34,632 bases of DNA from positions 1 to 34,632 of the forward strand of contig NZ_JAQSEA010000135.1 in NCBI RefSeq assembly GCF_029946185.1, read 5' to 3'. This document shows positions 22,956 to 31,798 of this stretch, piece by piece. Both the position numbers and the translations under genes were made by a program. The notes under the pieces are model-generated. The model saw nothing but the letters and a program-made list of their open reading frames with translations. It ran no database searches and was not told the DNA's origin. The number at the start of each line of letters is the position of its first letter. Positions within the stretch are counted from its first letter, which is position 1. The DNA is from Prosthecobacter sp. GTDB taxonomy: Bacteria; Verrucomicrobiota; Verrucomicrobiia; Verrucomicrobiales; Verrucomicrobiaceae.

Positions 22956-24410
22956 TTAAAGCTGGTCGCCGACCATTTCGGCGAAGAGACTGCCTTTCTC
23001 CCTTGCCATGGCAGCAGTGACGCGAGTGCCCGCACGGAAGTCGTGCTCAAACACCCGGGTGGCCACCGTGTTCACGGTTTGCGGGTCAGACGTCGCCAGA
23101 TTCAGCTCCACATTGATGCGCTGGCTGAGCGTGTCGTAGTTCGCAGAGCCATACATCACCCAGTCATCACACACCGTCGCCTTCAGGTGGGTCATCCCGG
23201 GGTAGGCCCAGACCTTCGCTCCCTTGTCGATGAGTTTTTTCAGGTCTGCCGCATTGTTTTTATCCATGATCTTCTGGTCGGCCTTGTCCGGTACGACAAT
23301 GCGTACATCCACTCCCCGCTTCAGCGCAGCCTCGAGTTCCGAAACAATTTCATCGCATGAGAAATACGGAGTCTCGATCCACACCCGCCGTGCCGAGCAG
23401 CGGATACCCAGCAGTGTCGCCTTCAAAATTTGCTGGCGTCCCTGGCATGCGTCCGTGTGCAGCACGCGCAGCGGCACCTGACGTTTCATGGGCTTCGCAG
23501 CCACCGGGGCAGGGGATGCCTCTGCCACCACCGGCTTCTTCACCGCCTTGCTGCCCTTCAGCTTCCTCCACAAGGTATCACTGCACCAGCGCTCCTCATA
23601 CAGCCGCGCCAGGTCCTGAACCACCGGCCCCTCCACGCGTGACATCATGTCATGCCATTCATACCGGTACTCGCGCCCCAGGTTCATGCCGCCCACGAAA
23701 GCTGTGTCCCCATCAATGAGGTGCAGCTTGCTGTGGTCCGCCCTGAAGCAGGGGTTCTCAGTGCGGCGGCATTCAACCGTCGTGCCATCGGTGAGGTAGT
23801 CTTGCATATTTTCCACCGGCGTGAAATTTGCCGGCATGCTCTTCGCATGTACGCTGGCCGCCTGATCACTGCCCAGACGATCATAGCGCACGCGCACCGG
23901 CAGCTCCCGGGACTTCGCTCTCAGCACATCCGCCACCTCCACGGCGAAGTCATCATTGTCGAAGATGAAGGTCTCCACGTCGATGCTTTTGCGCGCCTCC
24001 TTCAGTGCCTTCAAGTACAGCGGAAAGAAATTGCGACCGTCGATCAAAAACTCCACCGAGCCCGAAGTGCGCGGCGGCAGTTTTTCGCGGTCCAGCAAAG
24101 TCTCAAATGCCTCCCCGCCCGCGCCGGTGCCTGCCGCCAGCGTCTTGCTTCCAGCCCCCGCCCGGCGGATGACCGAAGCATTGCCCAGAAACAAACTGCG
24201 CAGCCGGTCCCGCATGACCACGCCTCCAATGCGTGCCGAGCCCATCGGATCTTTGATCGAAGCGCCCACCGTGCAGCGGAACACACTGCGTGCTACCAGT
24301 CCCCCAGGGATGTCCCCGGTTTTCTTATGGGAGCAGCCGATGACCAGTCCCAAGGCCAGTAGAATGGAACCGCGATAGAGCTGAAACGGCCGGCAAGATG
24401 GGGTAGTCAT
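22956..24410 (-). CDS. Phospholipase D-like lipoprotein (cardiolipin synthase-like)
   Basis: A 484-residue protein of the PLD/cardiolipin-synthase superfamily with both catalytic HxKxxxxD motifs: HSKLHLID (H226, K228, D233) followed by GGMNLG, and HLKATVCD (H408, K410, D415) followed by YGSANYD. The N-terminus (ALGLVIGC) looks like a lipoprotein signal with cysteine 26, so the enzyme is likely anchored on the periplasmic side rather than spanning the membrane as classical ClsA does. A 25-residue Ala/Pro/Lys-rich linker (about 287-311) separates the two halves. Family members transfer phosphatidyl groups or cleave phosphodiesters; lipid remodelling is the likely role, with the substrate unknown. 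It is divergent from the DUF1552 gene. Confidence 0.9.
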   Translation of the reverse strand: MTTPSCRPFQLYRGSILLALGLVIGCSHKKTGDIPGGLVARSVFRCTVGASIKDPMGSARIGGVVMRDRLRSLFLGNASVIRRAGAGSKTLAAGTGAGGEAFETLLDREKLPPRTSGSVEFLIDGRNFFPLYLKALKEARKSIDVETFIFDNDDFAVEVADVLRAKSRELPVRVRYDRLGSDQAASVHAKSMPANFTPVENMQDYLTDGTTVECRRTENPCFRADHSKLHLIDGDTAFVGGMNLGREYRYEWHDMMSRVEGPVVQDLARLYEERWCSDTLWRKLKGSKAVKKPVVAEASPAPVAAKPMKRQVPLRVLHTDACQGRQQILKATLLGIRCSARRVWIETPYFSCDEIVSELEAALKRGVDVRIVVPDKADQKIMDKNNAADLKKLIDKGAKVWAYPGMTHLKATVCDDWVMYGSANYDTLSQRINVELNLATSDPQTVNTVATRVFEHDFRAGTRVTAAMAREKGSLFAEMVGDQL

Positions 24411-24572
24411 GGATTTTCACCCCATCCATCGAATATCCCCGCCTCTCTGCGCGTGCCCATCTGGCAACCGCCCGTCCCGGCGTGATCCTCTCGATAGAAT
24501 CGAGCCCCCCTGCGAGTAGAAGTACGCACACGAATCCCCTCGCTCAGCCTTCGTCATTACGCCTTCCGTCTC

Positions 24573-25958
24573 ATGCCCCACCGCCCCCTCATCTCCCGCC
24601 GCACAACCCTGCGCGGCCTCGGCGCCACCCTCGCACTGCCTTTGCTCGAAACCATGGGCTGGGCGGAGTCCGGCAAAGGCAGGGCCACTTACAAGCCTCC
24701 TGTCAGGCTTGGCTTCATGTACATGCCGCACGGGGTGGTCATGGATCAGTTCTGGCCCGCGAGTGCGGAGAGCTTCCTCAACTCGCCGCCGCCTGCTCTG
24801 GAATCCCTGCGTTCCGTGCTTGATCAGTGCTTGCTGATGAAAGGCATCTCGGGCGTGCCGATCTCTCCGTTCAACGGCGCGCCGCATGCGCTGGAGCTTT
24901 CCACCTGGCTCACGGCCTGTCTTCCGGACGCGGACAAGCGGGATCAGATCCACATCGCCATCTCGGCGGATCAAATCGCCGCGAACTACGTGGGCGGACT
25001 CACCTCCCTGCCTTCCTTGGAGCTGGCCACCATGCCGCAGACGCACAAGGAAAATCAGGAAGGGCTCAACGAAGGCTACTACTCGCATTGCAGCTACCGC
25101 TCGCCCACGCAGGCCGTTCCCGCAGAGACCAATCCCCGCAGCGTGCTCAACCGTTTGTTTGGCAAGTCAGACAAGCCCGGCAGCCCCACCCAGTCCGACC
25201 CGCTGGACCGCCAGATGCTCGATCTCGTCATCGGCGGTGCCAAGGATCTGCGCACGAAATTACCGCAGGGCGATCAGCATAAACTCGACGAATACCTCGA
25301 CAGCGTGCGCTCCGTGGAGCGCCGCATCGCCGCCCTCGAGTATCGCCAAAAAGAAGCAGCCTTGGAAAAGGCCGGCGTCAGCGCCAGCAAGCGTAGCGCC
25401 TCCGACTCACCGCCCATCGAAATCAAAATCCCCGTGAGCGACAAGCGCAGCGAGTACATGCAGGTCATGTGTGATCTCAACGTGCTCGCTTTTCAGACCG
25501 ACACCACACGCGTCAGCACCTACATCGGCTCCACGCCGAACGGAGTTTCCTATCCCGAGCTCGGCTTCGCGGACATGCATCATTCACAAACGCACCACAA
25601 CAACAAGCCGGACATGGTTGCCAAACTCGCCGCCATCACCGCCTTCAACATCGCGCAGTTTGCCTACATGGTGAAAAAGATGCACAGCCTGCGGGAAGGG
25701 GACGGCACCCTGCTCGACAACTGCCTCATGATGTGGGGCTCCGGCCTCGAAGACGGCAACAAGCACAGCCGCGAAAACCTCCCCTTCATCATCGCCGGCA
25801 AAGGCGGCGGCTCCGTCAACACCGGCCGCTTCCTGCCCAACATCAAAGGCAATCAAGGCGACCTCCTCACCACCCTGCTCGCCTGCACCGGCGTGCCGCT
25901 GGATCGCCCCATCGGCCTCGCGACCAAGCAGATCACGGAGATGAAACGCAGCGCGTAG
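24573..25958 (+). CDS. DUF1552 family exported protein (Tat substrate)
   Basis: A 461-residue protein with an N-terminal twin-arginine signal ([21 protein letters not shown], arginines 9-10) followed by a DUF1552 domain: [26 protein letters not shown], a [13 protein letters not shown] histidine cluster near the middle-to-end, and [31 protein letters not shown] at the C-terminal side. The histidine-rich cluster suggests metal binding, which would suit folded export by Tat. DUF1552 proteins usually neighbour DUF1592-type cytochrome proteins in Planctomycetes/Verrucomicrobia; here that gene is 4.7 kb upstream. The reaction is not known. The PQQ propeller gene follows after 54 bp on the same strand. 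Confidence 0.92.
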   Translation: MPHRPLISRRTTLRGLGATLALPLLETMGWAESGKGRATYKPPVRLGFMYMPHGVVMDQFWPASAESFLNSPPPALESLRSVLDQCLLMKGISGVPISPFNGAPHALELSTWLTACLPDADKRDQIHIAISADQIAANYVGGLTSLPSLELATMPQTHKENQEGLNEGYYSHCSYRSPTQAVPAETNPRSVLNRLFGKSDKPGSPTQSDPLDRQMLDLVIGGAKDLRTKLPQGDQHKLDEYLDSVRSVERRIAALEYRQKEAALEKAGVSASKRSASDSPPIEIKIPVSDKRSEYMQVMCDLNVLAFQTDTTRVSTYIGSTPNGVSYPELGFADMHHSQTHHNNKPDMVAKLAAITAFNIAQFAYMVKKMHSLREGDGTLLDNCLMMWGSGLEDGNKHSRENLPFIIAGKGGGSVNTGRFLPNIKGNQGDLLTTLLACTGVPLDRPIGLATKQITEMKRSA

Positions 25959-26012
25959 GTCCACGCTCCTTCAGCGCAAGCTCCGCCCCTTTCCCCCGTT
26001 TGCCTTCTCTGC

Positions 26013-27317
26013 ATGATCTCCCTCCGCACGCTTTCCCTGCTCCTCGCTCTCACCCCTTCGCTGCTGCCCGCAGAAGACTGGCCGCAGTGGCGCGGCCCGC
26101 GTCTGGATGGCACCTCCAAAGACACCGGTTTTCCCATCTCCGCAGATGGCAATGTCACCTGGAAAGTCGAACTCCCCGGCAGCGGCCATGCCTCACCCAT
26201 CGTCTGGCAGGACCGCATCTTCATCGTCGCAGCACTCCCTGAAAACGAAGAGCGCGCACTCCTCTGCCTCGACCGCACCTCAGGCAAACAGCTCTGGCAG
26301 TCCACCATACTCAAAGCCCCCACTGAAAGCATCCACAAGCTCAACAGCCAGGCCTCCAGCACCCCCGCCACCGATGGCGAGCGCGTCTTCACCGCCTTCC
26401 TCGATAACACAGAAACAGACGTCACCCGCGCCATCAACGCCGGCAAAGTCTTCGGCAAAGGCGAAGTCCCCAAAGGCACCGTCGTCATCTCCGCGCACGA
26501 TTTCAGCGGCAAACAAATCTGGCAGGTGCGCCCCGGCCTCTTCTCCAGCAAGCACGGCTTCTGCTCCAGCCCCATCGTTTTCGAAGACAAAGTCATCGTC
26601 AATTGCGACCACGACGGCGACGGCTACATCGTCGCCCTCGCCAGAGCCGACGGCAAAGAACTCTGGCGCATCGCCCGCCCCAACAACACCCGCAGCTACT
26701 GCGTCCCCCTCATCCGCGACATCGCCGGACGCACCCAGATGGTCCTCTCCGGCACCCTGTGCGTCACCAGCTACGATCCCCGCACCGGCAAACTCCTCTG
26801 GATCATCGACGGCCCCACCGAGCAGTTCGTCGCCTCCATCGTTTACAGCGAACAAACCGGACTCCTCTACATGACCGGCGGCTTCCCCGAGCACCATCTC
26901 CTCGCCATCAAACCCGACGGCAGCGGCAACGTCACCAACACCCACATCGTCTGGCGCACCAACAAAGGCGTCTCCTACGTCCCATCACCCATCATCGAAG
27001 GCACCCACCTCCTCAACGTCTCCGACTCCGGCGTCGCCCACTGCTTCGATGCCAAGTCCGGCGAGATCCAATGGGAAGAGCGCATGCGCGAGCACCACGC
27101 CTCCCTCACCAGCGCCGAAGGCCACGTCTTTTTCATCAACGACTTCGGCATCCTCCGCACCGTCCAGCCCGACAAAACCTACAAGCTCCTCGCCGAAAGC
27201 GAACTCAAAGAAAAAGTCTTCGCCTCCCCCGCACTCAGCGAAGGCCAGCTCTTCATCCGCACCGACAAAAGCCTCATCTGCCTCGGCAAACGCACCACCA
27301 AAACCGCCGCGCGGTAA
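26013..27317 (+). CDS. PQQ-type beta-propeller exported protein
   Basis: A 434-residue protein with a signal peptide (1-20) followed directly by EDWPQWRGPRLDGTS, the signature start of the planctomycete/verrucomicrobial PQQ-like propeller proteins, and repeated GK-(Q/E/I)-(L/I)-W blades (for example SGKQLWQS, SGKQIWQV, DGKELWRI, TGKLLWII). About seven blades fit the length. It resembles BamB and quinoprotein dehydrogenase propellers, but no PQQ ligands or heme motif are evident, so enzyme activity is unproven; a scaffolding or binding role is as likely. It is on the same strand as the DUF1552 gene, 54 bp away, probably one transcript. Confidence 0.9.
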   Translation: MISLRTLSLLLALTPSLLPAEDWPQWRGPRLDGTSKDTGFPISADGNVTWKVELPGSGHASPIVWQDRIFIVAALPENEERALLCLDRTSGKQLWQSTILKAPTESIHKLNSQASSTPATDGERVFTAFLDNTETDVTRAINAGKVFGKGEVPKGTVVISAHDFSGKQIWQVRPGLFSSKHGFCSSPIVFEDKVIVNCDHDGDGYIVALARADGKELWRIARPNNTRSYCVPLIRDIAGRTQMVLSGTLCVTSYDPRTGKLLWIIDGPTEQFVASIVYSEQTGLLYMTGGFPEHHLLAIKPDGSGNVTNTHIVWRTNKGVSYVPSPIIEGTHLLNVSDSGVAHCFDAKSGEIQWEERMREHHASLTSAEGHVFFINDFGILRTVQPDKTYKLLAESELKEKVFASPALSEGQLFIRTDKSLICLGKRTTKTAAR

Positions 27318-27389
27318 GTGCAGCTGGCGTTGTAGTTTCGCTCGCCCAAGAAACGAACGCTGAAATCGTAATCAGGAAAAGACCCGGCG

Positions 27390-27779
27390 ATGAAAACGAC
27401 ACTCAGAGTTCTGCTTCTTGTGTTTGCCCAGTTGGCATTGGGGGCGGATGCTCCCACCTACGAGGGCTACGAGAGAGATCGCGTTTTGATTCGATCCACC
27501 TACCGCCTGTCGGCACCCGTGGTCAATGCCTCCAGCGGAGAAGCCATCCAGGCCGCTCATCGAATTTTCAAAAACATAAGGTTTGTCGGACGCTCCCGTG
27601 CACAGGTTTTGGCGATTCTCGGAGATCCGAAGACGATCAGCGGTTACGGAGTCGCGGCAGATGCCGCAGCCGACAGCCCGCTAACCTACCGCTTTGACTC
27701 AGGTTTCGGCGGATGGGAGTATGTCATTCGATTTGCGAAGGGTGTTGTCACGCAGGTTGATCAGAAAGGTTTGGACTGA
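27390..27779 (+). CDS. Small exported protein with a BamE/SmpA-like motif
   Basis: A 129-residue protein with a signal peptide (1-19, ending QLALG-ADAP). The segment VGRSRAQVLAILGDPKTIS (67-85) matches the helix-turn pattern of SmpA/OmlA (BamE)-like domains (G-M-x-R-x-Q-V-x-x-L-L-G-x-P), and the remainder has the beta-hairpin look of that fold (YRFDSGFGGWEYVIRF). BamE itself is a lipoprotein; this one has no lipobox, so it is a relative, not an orthologue. It is 72 bp downstream of the propeller gene with AGGAAAAG about 10 bases before the ATG. Confidence 0.7.
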   Translation: MKTTLRVLLLVFAQLALGADAPTYEGYERDRVLIRSTYRLSAPVVNASSGEAIQAAHRIFKNIRFVGRSRAQVLAILGDPKTISGYGVAADAAADSPLTYRFDSGFGGWEYVIRFAKGVVTQVDQKGLD

Positions 27780-27800
27780 CGCCTAGTTGTTCAAGACCAC

Positions 27801-27815
27801 TTAAAAGACTTTTAA
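27801..27815. promoter_or_regulatory. 15-bp perfect palindrome upstream of the lactonase gene
   Basis: TTAAAAG-A-CTTTTAA is a perfect inverted repeat ending 13 bp before the SMP-30 start codon. Its place, overlapping where a transcript leader would be, fits an operator or a leader structure. AT-rich short palindromes also arise by chance, so confidence is low. Confidence 0.3.
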
Positions 27816-27828
27816 CCCACGCCACCTC

Positions 27829-28806
27829 ATGCTCCTCCGCTCACTCTCCCTCCTCCTCGTCACCACCCTCACAGCCTTCGCTGCCGAGCCCCTCCCCGCA
27901 TTCCACGGCTCCATCGAGCGCCTCGATCCAGCCCTCGACACACTGCTCGCTCCCGACGCAAAACTCGAAGTCCTCGCCTCCGGCTTCAACTGGTCCGAAG
28001 GCCCTGTCTGGCACGATGGCGGCATCCTCTTCTCAGACGTCCCCGAGAACACCGTCTTCGGCTGGAAAGAAGGCGACACCGCTGCCAAAGTCGTCCTCAA
28101 ACCCAGCGGCAGCCTCAGTGGCGACGCCCAAGGCTCCAACGGCCTCCAAGTCGATACTCAGGGAAATCTCATCCTCTGCCAGCACGGCGAGCGCCGCATC
28201 GCACGCCTTGAAAAAGACGGCACCTTCACCTCGCTCGCCGACAAGTTCGAAGGCAAGCGCTTCAACAGCCCCAACGATCTCGTCATCGCAAAAAGCGGCA
28301 CCATCTTCTTCACCGATCCCCCCTACGGCCTCAAAAAAGGCGAAGCCCCAGAGCTCCCCCAGCACGGCGTTTACTCCGTCACACCTGCCGGCAAAGTCTC
28401 ACTCGTGATCGCAGACATCCGCTTCCCCAACGGCATCGCACTCAGCCCCGACCAGCACACCCTCTACATCGCCGTGTCTGATCCCAAGGACACCCGCATC
28501 ATGGCCTACGATCTCCAAGAAGACGGCACCGCAAAAAACGGCCGCGTCTTCTTCAATGCCCAGCCCCTCAAAAGCGCGGATCGCAAAGGCGGCTGCGACG
28601 GCATGAAGGTGGACACCAAGGGCAACATCTGGACCACCGGCCCCGGCGGCGTCCTGATCATCAGCAAAGACGGCAAACACCTCGGCAGCATCCTCACCGG
28701 CCAGGCCACGGGAAACTGCGCTTTCGGCTGCGCAGACCACACGACCCTCTACATCACCGCAGACATGTTCCTCCTACGCGTGAAGACGCTGGCGAAAGGG
28801 CTTTAG
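27829..28806 (+). CDS. SMP-30/gluconolactonase family exported protein
   Basis: A 325-residue six-bladed propeller with a signal peptide (1-19). The divalent-metal ligands of the SMP-30 family are visible: glutamate in NWSEGPVW (E57), asparagine in FNSPNDLV (N149), and aspartate in GCDGMKVD (D257), with FPNGIALSPD (N201) completing the set. Family members hydrolyse sugar lactones such as gluconolactone. Being exported, it would act on periplasmic sugar acids, in keeping with the PQQ propeller just upstream. It is preceded by a perfect 15-bp palindrome and followed by a palindromic repeat element. Confidence 0.93.
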   Translation: MLLRSLSLLLVTTLTAFAAEPLPAFHGSIERLDPALDTLLAPDAKLEVLASGFNWSEGPVWHDGGILFSDVPENTVFGWKEGDTAAKVVLKPSGSLSGDAQGSNGLQVDTQGNLILCQHGERRIARLEKDGTFTSLADKFEGKRFNSPNDLVIAKSGTIFFTDPPYGLKKGEAPELPQHGVYSVTPAGKVSLVIADIRFPNGIALSPDQHTLYIAVSDPKDTRIMAYDLQEDGTAKNGRVFFNAQPLKSADRKGGCDGMKVDTKGNIWTTGPGGVLIISKDGKHLGSILTGQATGNCAFGCADHTTLYITADMFLLRVKTLAKGL

Positions 28807-28810
28807 TTCT

Positions 28811-28928
28811 ACATTGTTAGACTTGATCGTCAGGCAGGTTGCTTTCGGCTGACGTCTCAGCGCAGCAAAGTAGCCTTGTTCCTGTGGAACAAGGAACGCT
28901 CCGCCTCGCCCTAGACGCTTAACAATGT
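28811..28928. repeat. Palindromic element, copy 1 (118 bp)
   Basis: The termini ACATTGTTAG and CTTAACAATGT are inverted repeats (9 bases exact). Inside is the perfect stem CTTGTTCC-TGT-GGAACAAG (28875-28893) preceded by GCAAAGTAGC. A second copy, without the left terminus, lies at 32044-32148. It begins 4 bp after the SMP-30 stop codon and could serve as its transcription terminator or mRNA 3' structure. No protein is encoded. The next 125 bp (28929-29053) hold nothing I can assign. Confidence 0.8.
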
Positions 28929-29053
28929 AAAATTAGCACGTCGTCGAGATATCCTGATCCCATGCGCGAGTGTTGGACTACGGAGGCAAACTCCAGACTC
29001 GTGGCAAGCGATTCAGTTGTCAGGCCCTGGCGTTCATCTAACGCAGGGGGATA

Positions 29054-29353
29054 TCAAGAGCCTATTCGCCACTGCCAGATGAGAGGCACGAGGGTGCAGC
29101 TGGTCAGTGTGATAAAAACCAGGCCGTAGCGCAAAAAATAAACATCCCATCGAGTCAGCTTACAGGGTCTGCGAAGAACGACGAGCACGGCTGTGCTCCA
29201 GAAGGCAACCGAGCCATAGACGATAAAGTAAAAGGATTCTTCTCCTGAGGCTATCAGACCGTCCAGAAACCAAAGCAGAAATTGCACCGCCACGCCTGTC
29301 CATAGAAGTGTTCCCACCTTAGGATCGAACTTCATGTCGATTTTGAGCTTCAT
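29054..29353 (-). CDS. Small membrane protein, unknown function
   Basis: A 99-residue protein with three hydrophobic segments (about 17-35, 42-60 and 76-92) and a basic loop with RRPCKLTRWDVYFLRYG between the second and third. No family is recognised. The start ATG is at 29351-29353, with MKLKIDMKFD as a charged cytosolic start; a second ATG at codon 7 is possible. It lies downstream of the M20 peptidase gene in the same orientation, about 60 bp after that gene's stop, and could be the last gene of the epimerase/peptidase transcript. Confidence 0.6.
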   Translation of the reverse strand: MKLKIDMKFDPKVGTLLWTGVAVQFLLWFLDGLIASGEESFYFIVYGSVAFWSTAVLVVLRRPCKLTRWDVYFLRYGLVFITLTSCTLVPLIWQWRIGS

Positions 29354-29411
29354 GCCGGTTTGCTGAGTGGTGTTGCCCTTTCTTTTACCATTACAAGCCG
29401 GAGCGAATCAA

Positions 29412-30632
29412 TCAAAAGGACGCTGTAGGGGTCACCAGCTTCACCAGCGCCAGCCCATTCATCACCGCCTTCGTCACAAACGACCCCGGCTCCACATACT
29501 CCGGCAGCTTGCTCCCATCCGCCGTCCGCTCAGAGCAGTGCGCATTAGCCCCATAAGGCCCCAGACCATCCAGCGTCGGCGCCAGGTGCCACAGGTGGTT
29601 CGCATCGCTCAATCCACCGCGCGGCACCGAGGTCGCCGCAAGCCCCATCATCGCAGCCGCCTCATGCCAGAGGTGAAACAAAGCCTCCGACTCCACGCCC
29701 CCAGGCCACGCAGCCGTGACACCGATGCGCTCCGCCGTCAGCTTCGCGCCATTCGCAGCGGTGCCGCTCAGTCCCGCAAAAAGATCATCCGCCTGCTGCA
29801 ATGCCGCAGGCTCCGTGGCCCGGCACTCCCACTCAGCCACAGCTTCATGCGGCACGCGGTTCACCACCGTCCCACCATTCACCAGGCCAATGTTCACCGT
29901 GCGCTCAGCTTCCGCATTCGTCAGCGCAGCAATGTCTGGGAGCACACGCGCCAGCGCATCAATGGCATTGATGCCCTCATGGTGCTTGCTCCCCGCATGC
30001 GCGGCCCTGCCTTCGGCTTTCAGCCTCCATGTGCTGCGCCCTTTGCGTGAGGTCACGATGTGCCAGCCCCGCTCATCCACCGGCCCGCCTTCAAACACCA
30101 GCACCGCGCGCGCCTTTCCTCCGCAGCGTTCAGCCGTGGCATGGCCAAAATCATCACCAATGATCTCTTCCGCAGCATTCGCCGCCACGATCCAGTGCGT
30201 GTGCTCAAAGACATCCGGCGCCGCATCCCGCAGGCTTTGCAGCATCAGCCAGATCAAGGCGGTGCCGCCTTTGTTATCCACCGTGCCCGGTCCATAAATA
30301 CGCCCTTCATCGGGTCGCTCGTCCCATTTGAAATCATTCAGCTCCTCCTCCTCGGCCGGAAACACCGTGTCAGAATGCGTCACCAGCACGATGGGTTCTC
30401 CACCCTCACCGCGATGCGTGAGAAACAGGTGATGCCCCGTGCCCGGAGTGCTGCACCGCGCAAGTTCAGCCCCAAAACCCAGCGGCGCAAAGGCCACCGC
30501 AGTCAGCCGTGCCACCTCATCCACACCCGCAGCATTCGCGGTGAAACTGTTGGTGCCCACAAGTCGCCGCAACAAATCCAGCGCCGCCGGGAGGTGCCGC
30601 TCTGCCGCCGCTTGAAGAAGAGAAACGTTCAT
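29412..30632 (-). CDS. M20 family metallopeptidase
   Basis: A 406-residue M20 peptidase (carboxypeptidase G2/ArgE/DapE group), cytosolic, dependent on two zinc ions. The ligands are visible: histidine in VTHSDTVFP (H86), bridging aspartate in GTVDNKGG (D119), catalytic and ligand glutamates in NAAEEIIG (E155/E156), aspartate/glutamate near LVFEGG, and the C-terminal histidine in NAHCSER. The dimerisation domain (about 190-305) is present. The start ATG overlaps the stop of the upstream epimerase gene (ATGA, 30629-30632), indicating translational coupling. With that partner it most likely cleaves a dipeptide or acylated amino acid derived from the epimerised substrate. Confidence 0.92.
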   Translation of the reverse strand: MNVSLLQAAAERHLPAALDLLRRLVGTNSFTANAAGVDEVARLTAVAFAPLGFGAELARCSTPGTGHHLFLTHRGEGGEPIVLVTHSDTVFPAEEEELNDFKWDERPDEGRIYGPGTVDNKGGTALIWLMLQSLRDAAPDVFEHTHWIVAANAAEEIIGDDFGHATAERCGGKARAVLVFEGGPVDERGWHIVTSRKGRSTWRLKAEGRAAHAGSKHHEGINAIDALARVLPDIAALTNAEAERTVNIGLVNGGTVVNRVPHEAVAEWECRATEPAALQQADDLFAGLSGTAANGAKLTAERIGVTAAWPGGVESEALFHLWHEAAAMMGLAATSVPRGGLSDANHLWHLAPTLDGLGPYGANAHCSERTADGSKLPEYVEPGSFVTKAVMNGLALVKLVTPTASF

Positions 30633-31612
30633 CGCGGTACAGCGCCAATGCCAGGGCGGTTTGGCATGATGAGGTTGCCAGCGGCATCATACGTGATGCC
30701 CGCGAAGTCGTCATTCGCGACATAAAAATGCCCGTCTAGGTCGATCAAGTCCGCCCACGGTGCCAGGTGCGCCGCCGCAGTCGTGCCTAGGCTGGTTTCA
30801 ATCATGCAGCCCAGCAGGATCTGCAGACTCTGCTCCTTCGCCGCCGCCATCATCGCCACCGCAGCGTCAAAGCTCCCGCTTTTCAGCAGCTTGATGTTCA
30901 CACCATCCACGAAGTCGGCCAGCGCCACGATGTCCTCCACCGTTTGCACACTTTCATCGGCAAAGATCGGCGGCGGATTCCCAGGCAGCAGCGCCCGCAG
31001 TTCCACCCATCCTTCGACACCGAGCCGGTGATGAATCGGCTGCTCGATCAGCGTCGGGCTGTATTCCGCCAGCTTCTCAATCATGAGCGGAGCTTCCGCC
31101 ATGTCCCAGCCCCCGTTCACATCCAGCAGCAGTTTCGCCTCAGGCGCAGCCATCCGTGCCACGGAGACAATGGCAATATCCAGCCCCAGATCACCGGAAC
31201 CAAGTTTGAGTTTGAGCACCGGAAATTGCTCCGCGATCTCACGCACCTTCTCCGCAAAAACATCGAGATCCTCCGGAATGCTGAACGAGCGGCAGCCCGG
31301 AGGAGCGGCATGCGCCGACACACCCAGTTTCGACTCCGCGTAAGCCGCTAGAGGCCGGTCAGTCTCGTGGCCAATGATGTCGTGCCGCAGCAGATTCAGC
31401 GCGAGGGCAGCGGTGCGCGGCAGGTGCTCCGGCAGCACGGGTTGATTGAGCAGGGCCAGCGTCAGCGCCGGATCTTCCCCATAGTAGGGGACAAACGGGG
31501 CCTCGGTGACGCGTTCACCATTGGAGACACGCAGCACCTGGCGCGTGGCGGAGGTGCCGTGGGCGATGCGAAAGGGCTCGCTTAGCTGAAGGGTTTTGAT
31601 CTCGAAGTGCAA
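30629..31612 (-). CDS. Dipeptide epimerase (L-Ala-D/L-Glu epimerase-like), enolase superfamily
   Basis: A 327-residue enolase-superfamily enzyme of the muconate-lactonising/dipeptide epimerase group. The catalytic base motif KLK (K134-K136), the metal ligands D164 (LLLDVNGG), E190 (LIEQP) and D219 (FADES), the opposite-face lysine K241 (VNIKLLKSG), and the C-terminal IETSLGTTAAAHL and DLDG motifs are all present. Family members epimerise the second residue of Ala-Glu and related dipeptides, for example from recycled murein. Specificity cannot be fixed from sequence. It is the first gene of a pair with the M20 peptidase, overlapping it by 4 bp. Confidence 0.9.
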   Translation of the reverse strand: MHFEIKTLQLSEPFRIAHGTSATRQVLRVSNGERVTEAPFVPYYGEDPALTLALLNQPVLPEHLPRTAALALNLLRHDIIGHETDRPLAAYAESKLGVSAHAAPPGCRSFSIPEDLDVFAEKVREIAEQFPVLKLKLGSGDLGLDIAIVSVARMAAPEAKLLLDVNGGWDMAEAPLMIEKLAEYSPTLIEQPIHHRLGVEGWVELRALLPGNPPPIFADESVQTVEDIVALADFVDGVNIKLLKSGSFDAAVAMMAAAKEQSLQILLGCMIETSLGTTAAAHLAPWADLIDLDGHFYVANDDFAGITYDAAGNLIMPNRPGIGAVPR

Positions 31613-31798
31613 GGCGCGCAGTCAAAGGTCAAGAGCCCCAATGGTCAAGGAATCCTGTCTCAATTTGAATGGATTCGCCTCCAGCGCATTTTAAAATCTG
31701 CACCATCTAACTCGCACCAAATCTGCGGCTGAGCAGATGGATTGAAGTGCGCCAGACACTCCTTTCTGTCGATCAGCGCCCCCACTTCCCCGACCACA

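Noticed and set aside
26603-27697. 364-residue plus-strand frame across the PQQ and BamE-like genes
   Set aside because: It consists of Arg/His/Pro-rich low-complexity translation in an alternative frame of the propeller gene, then crosses into another gene.
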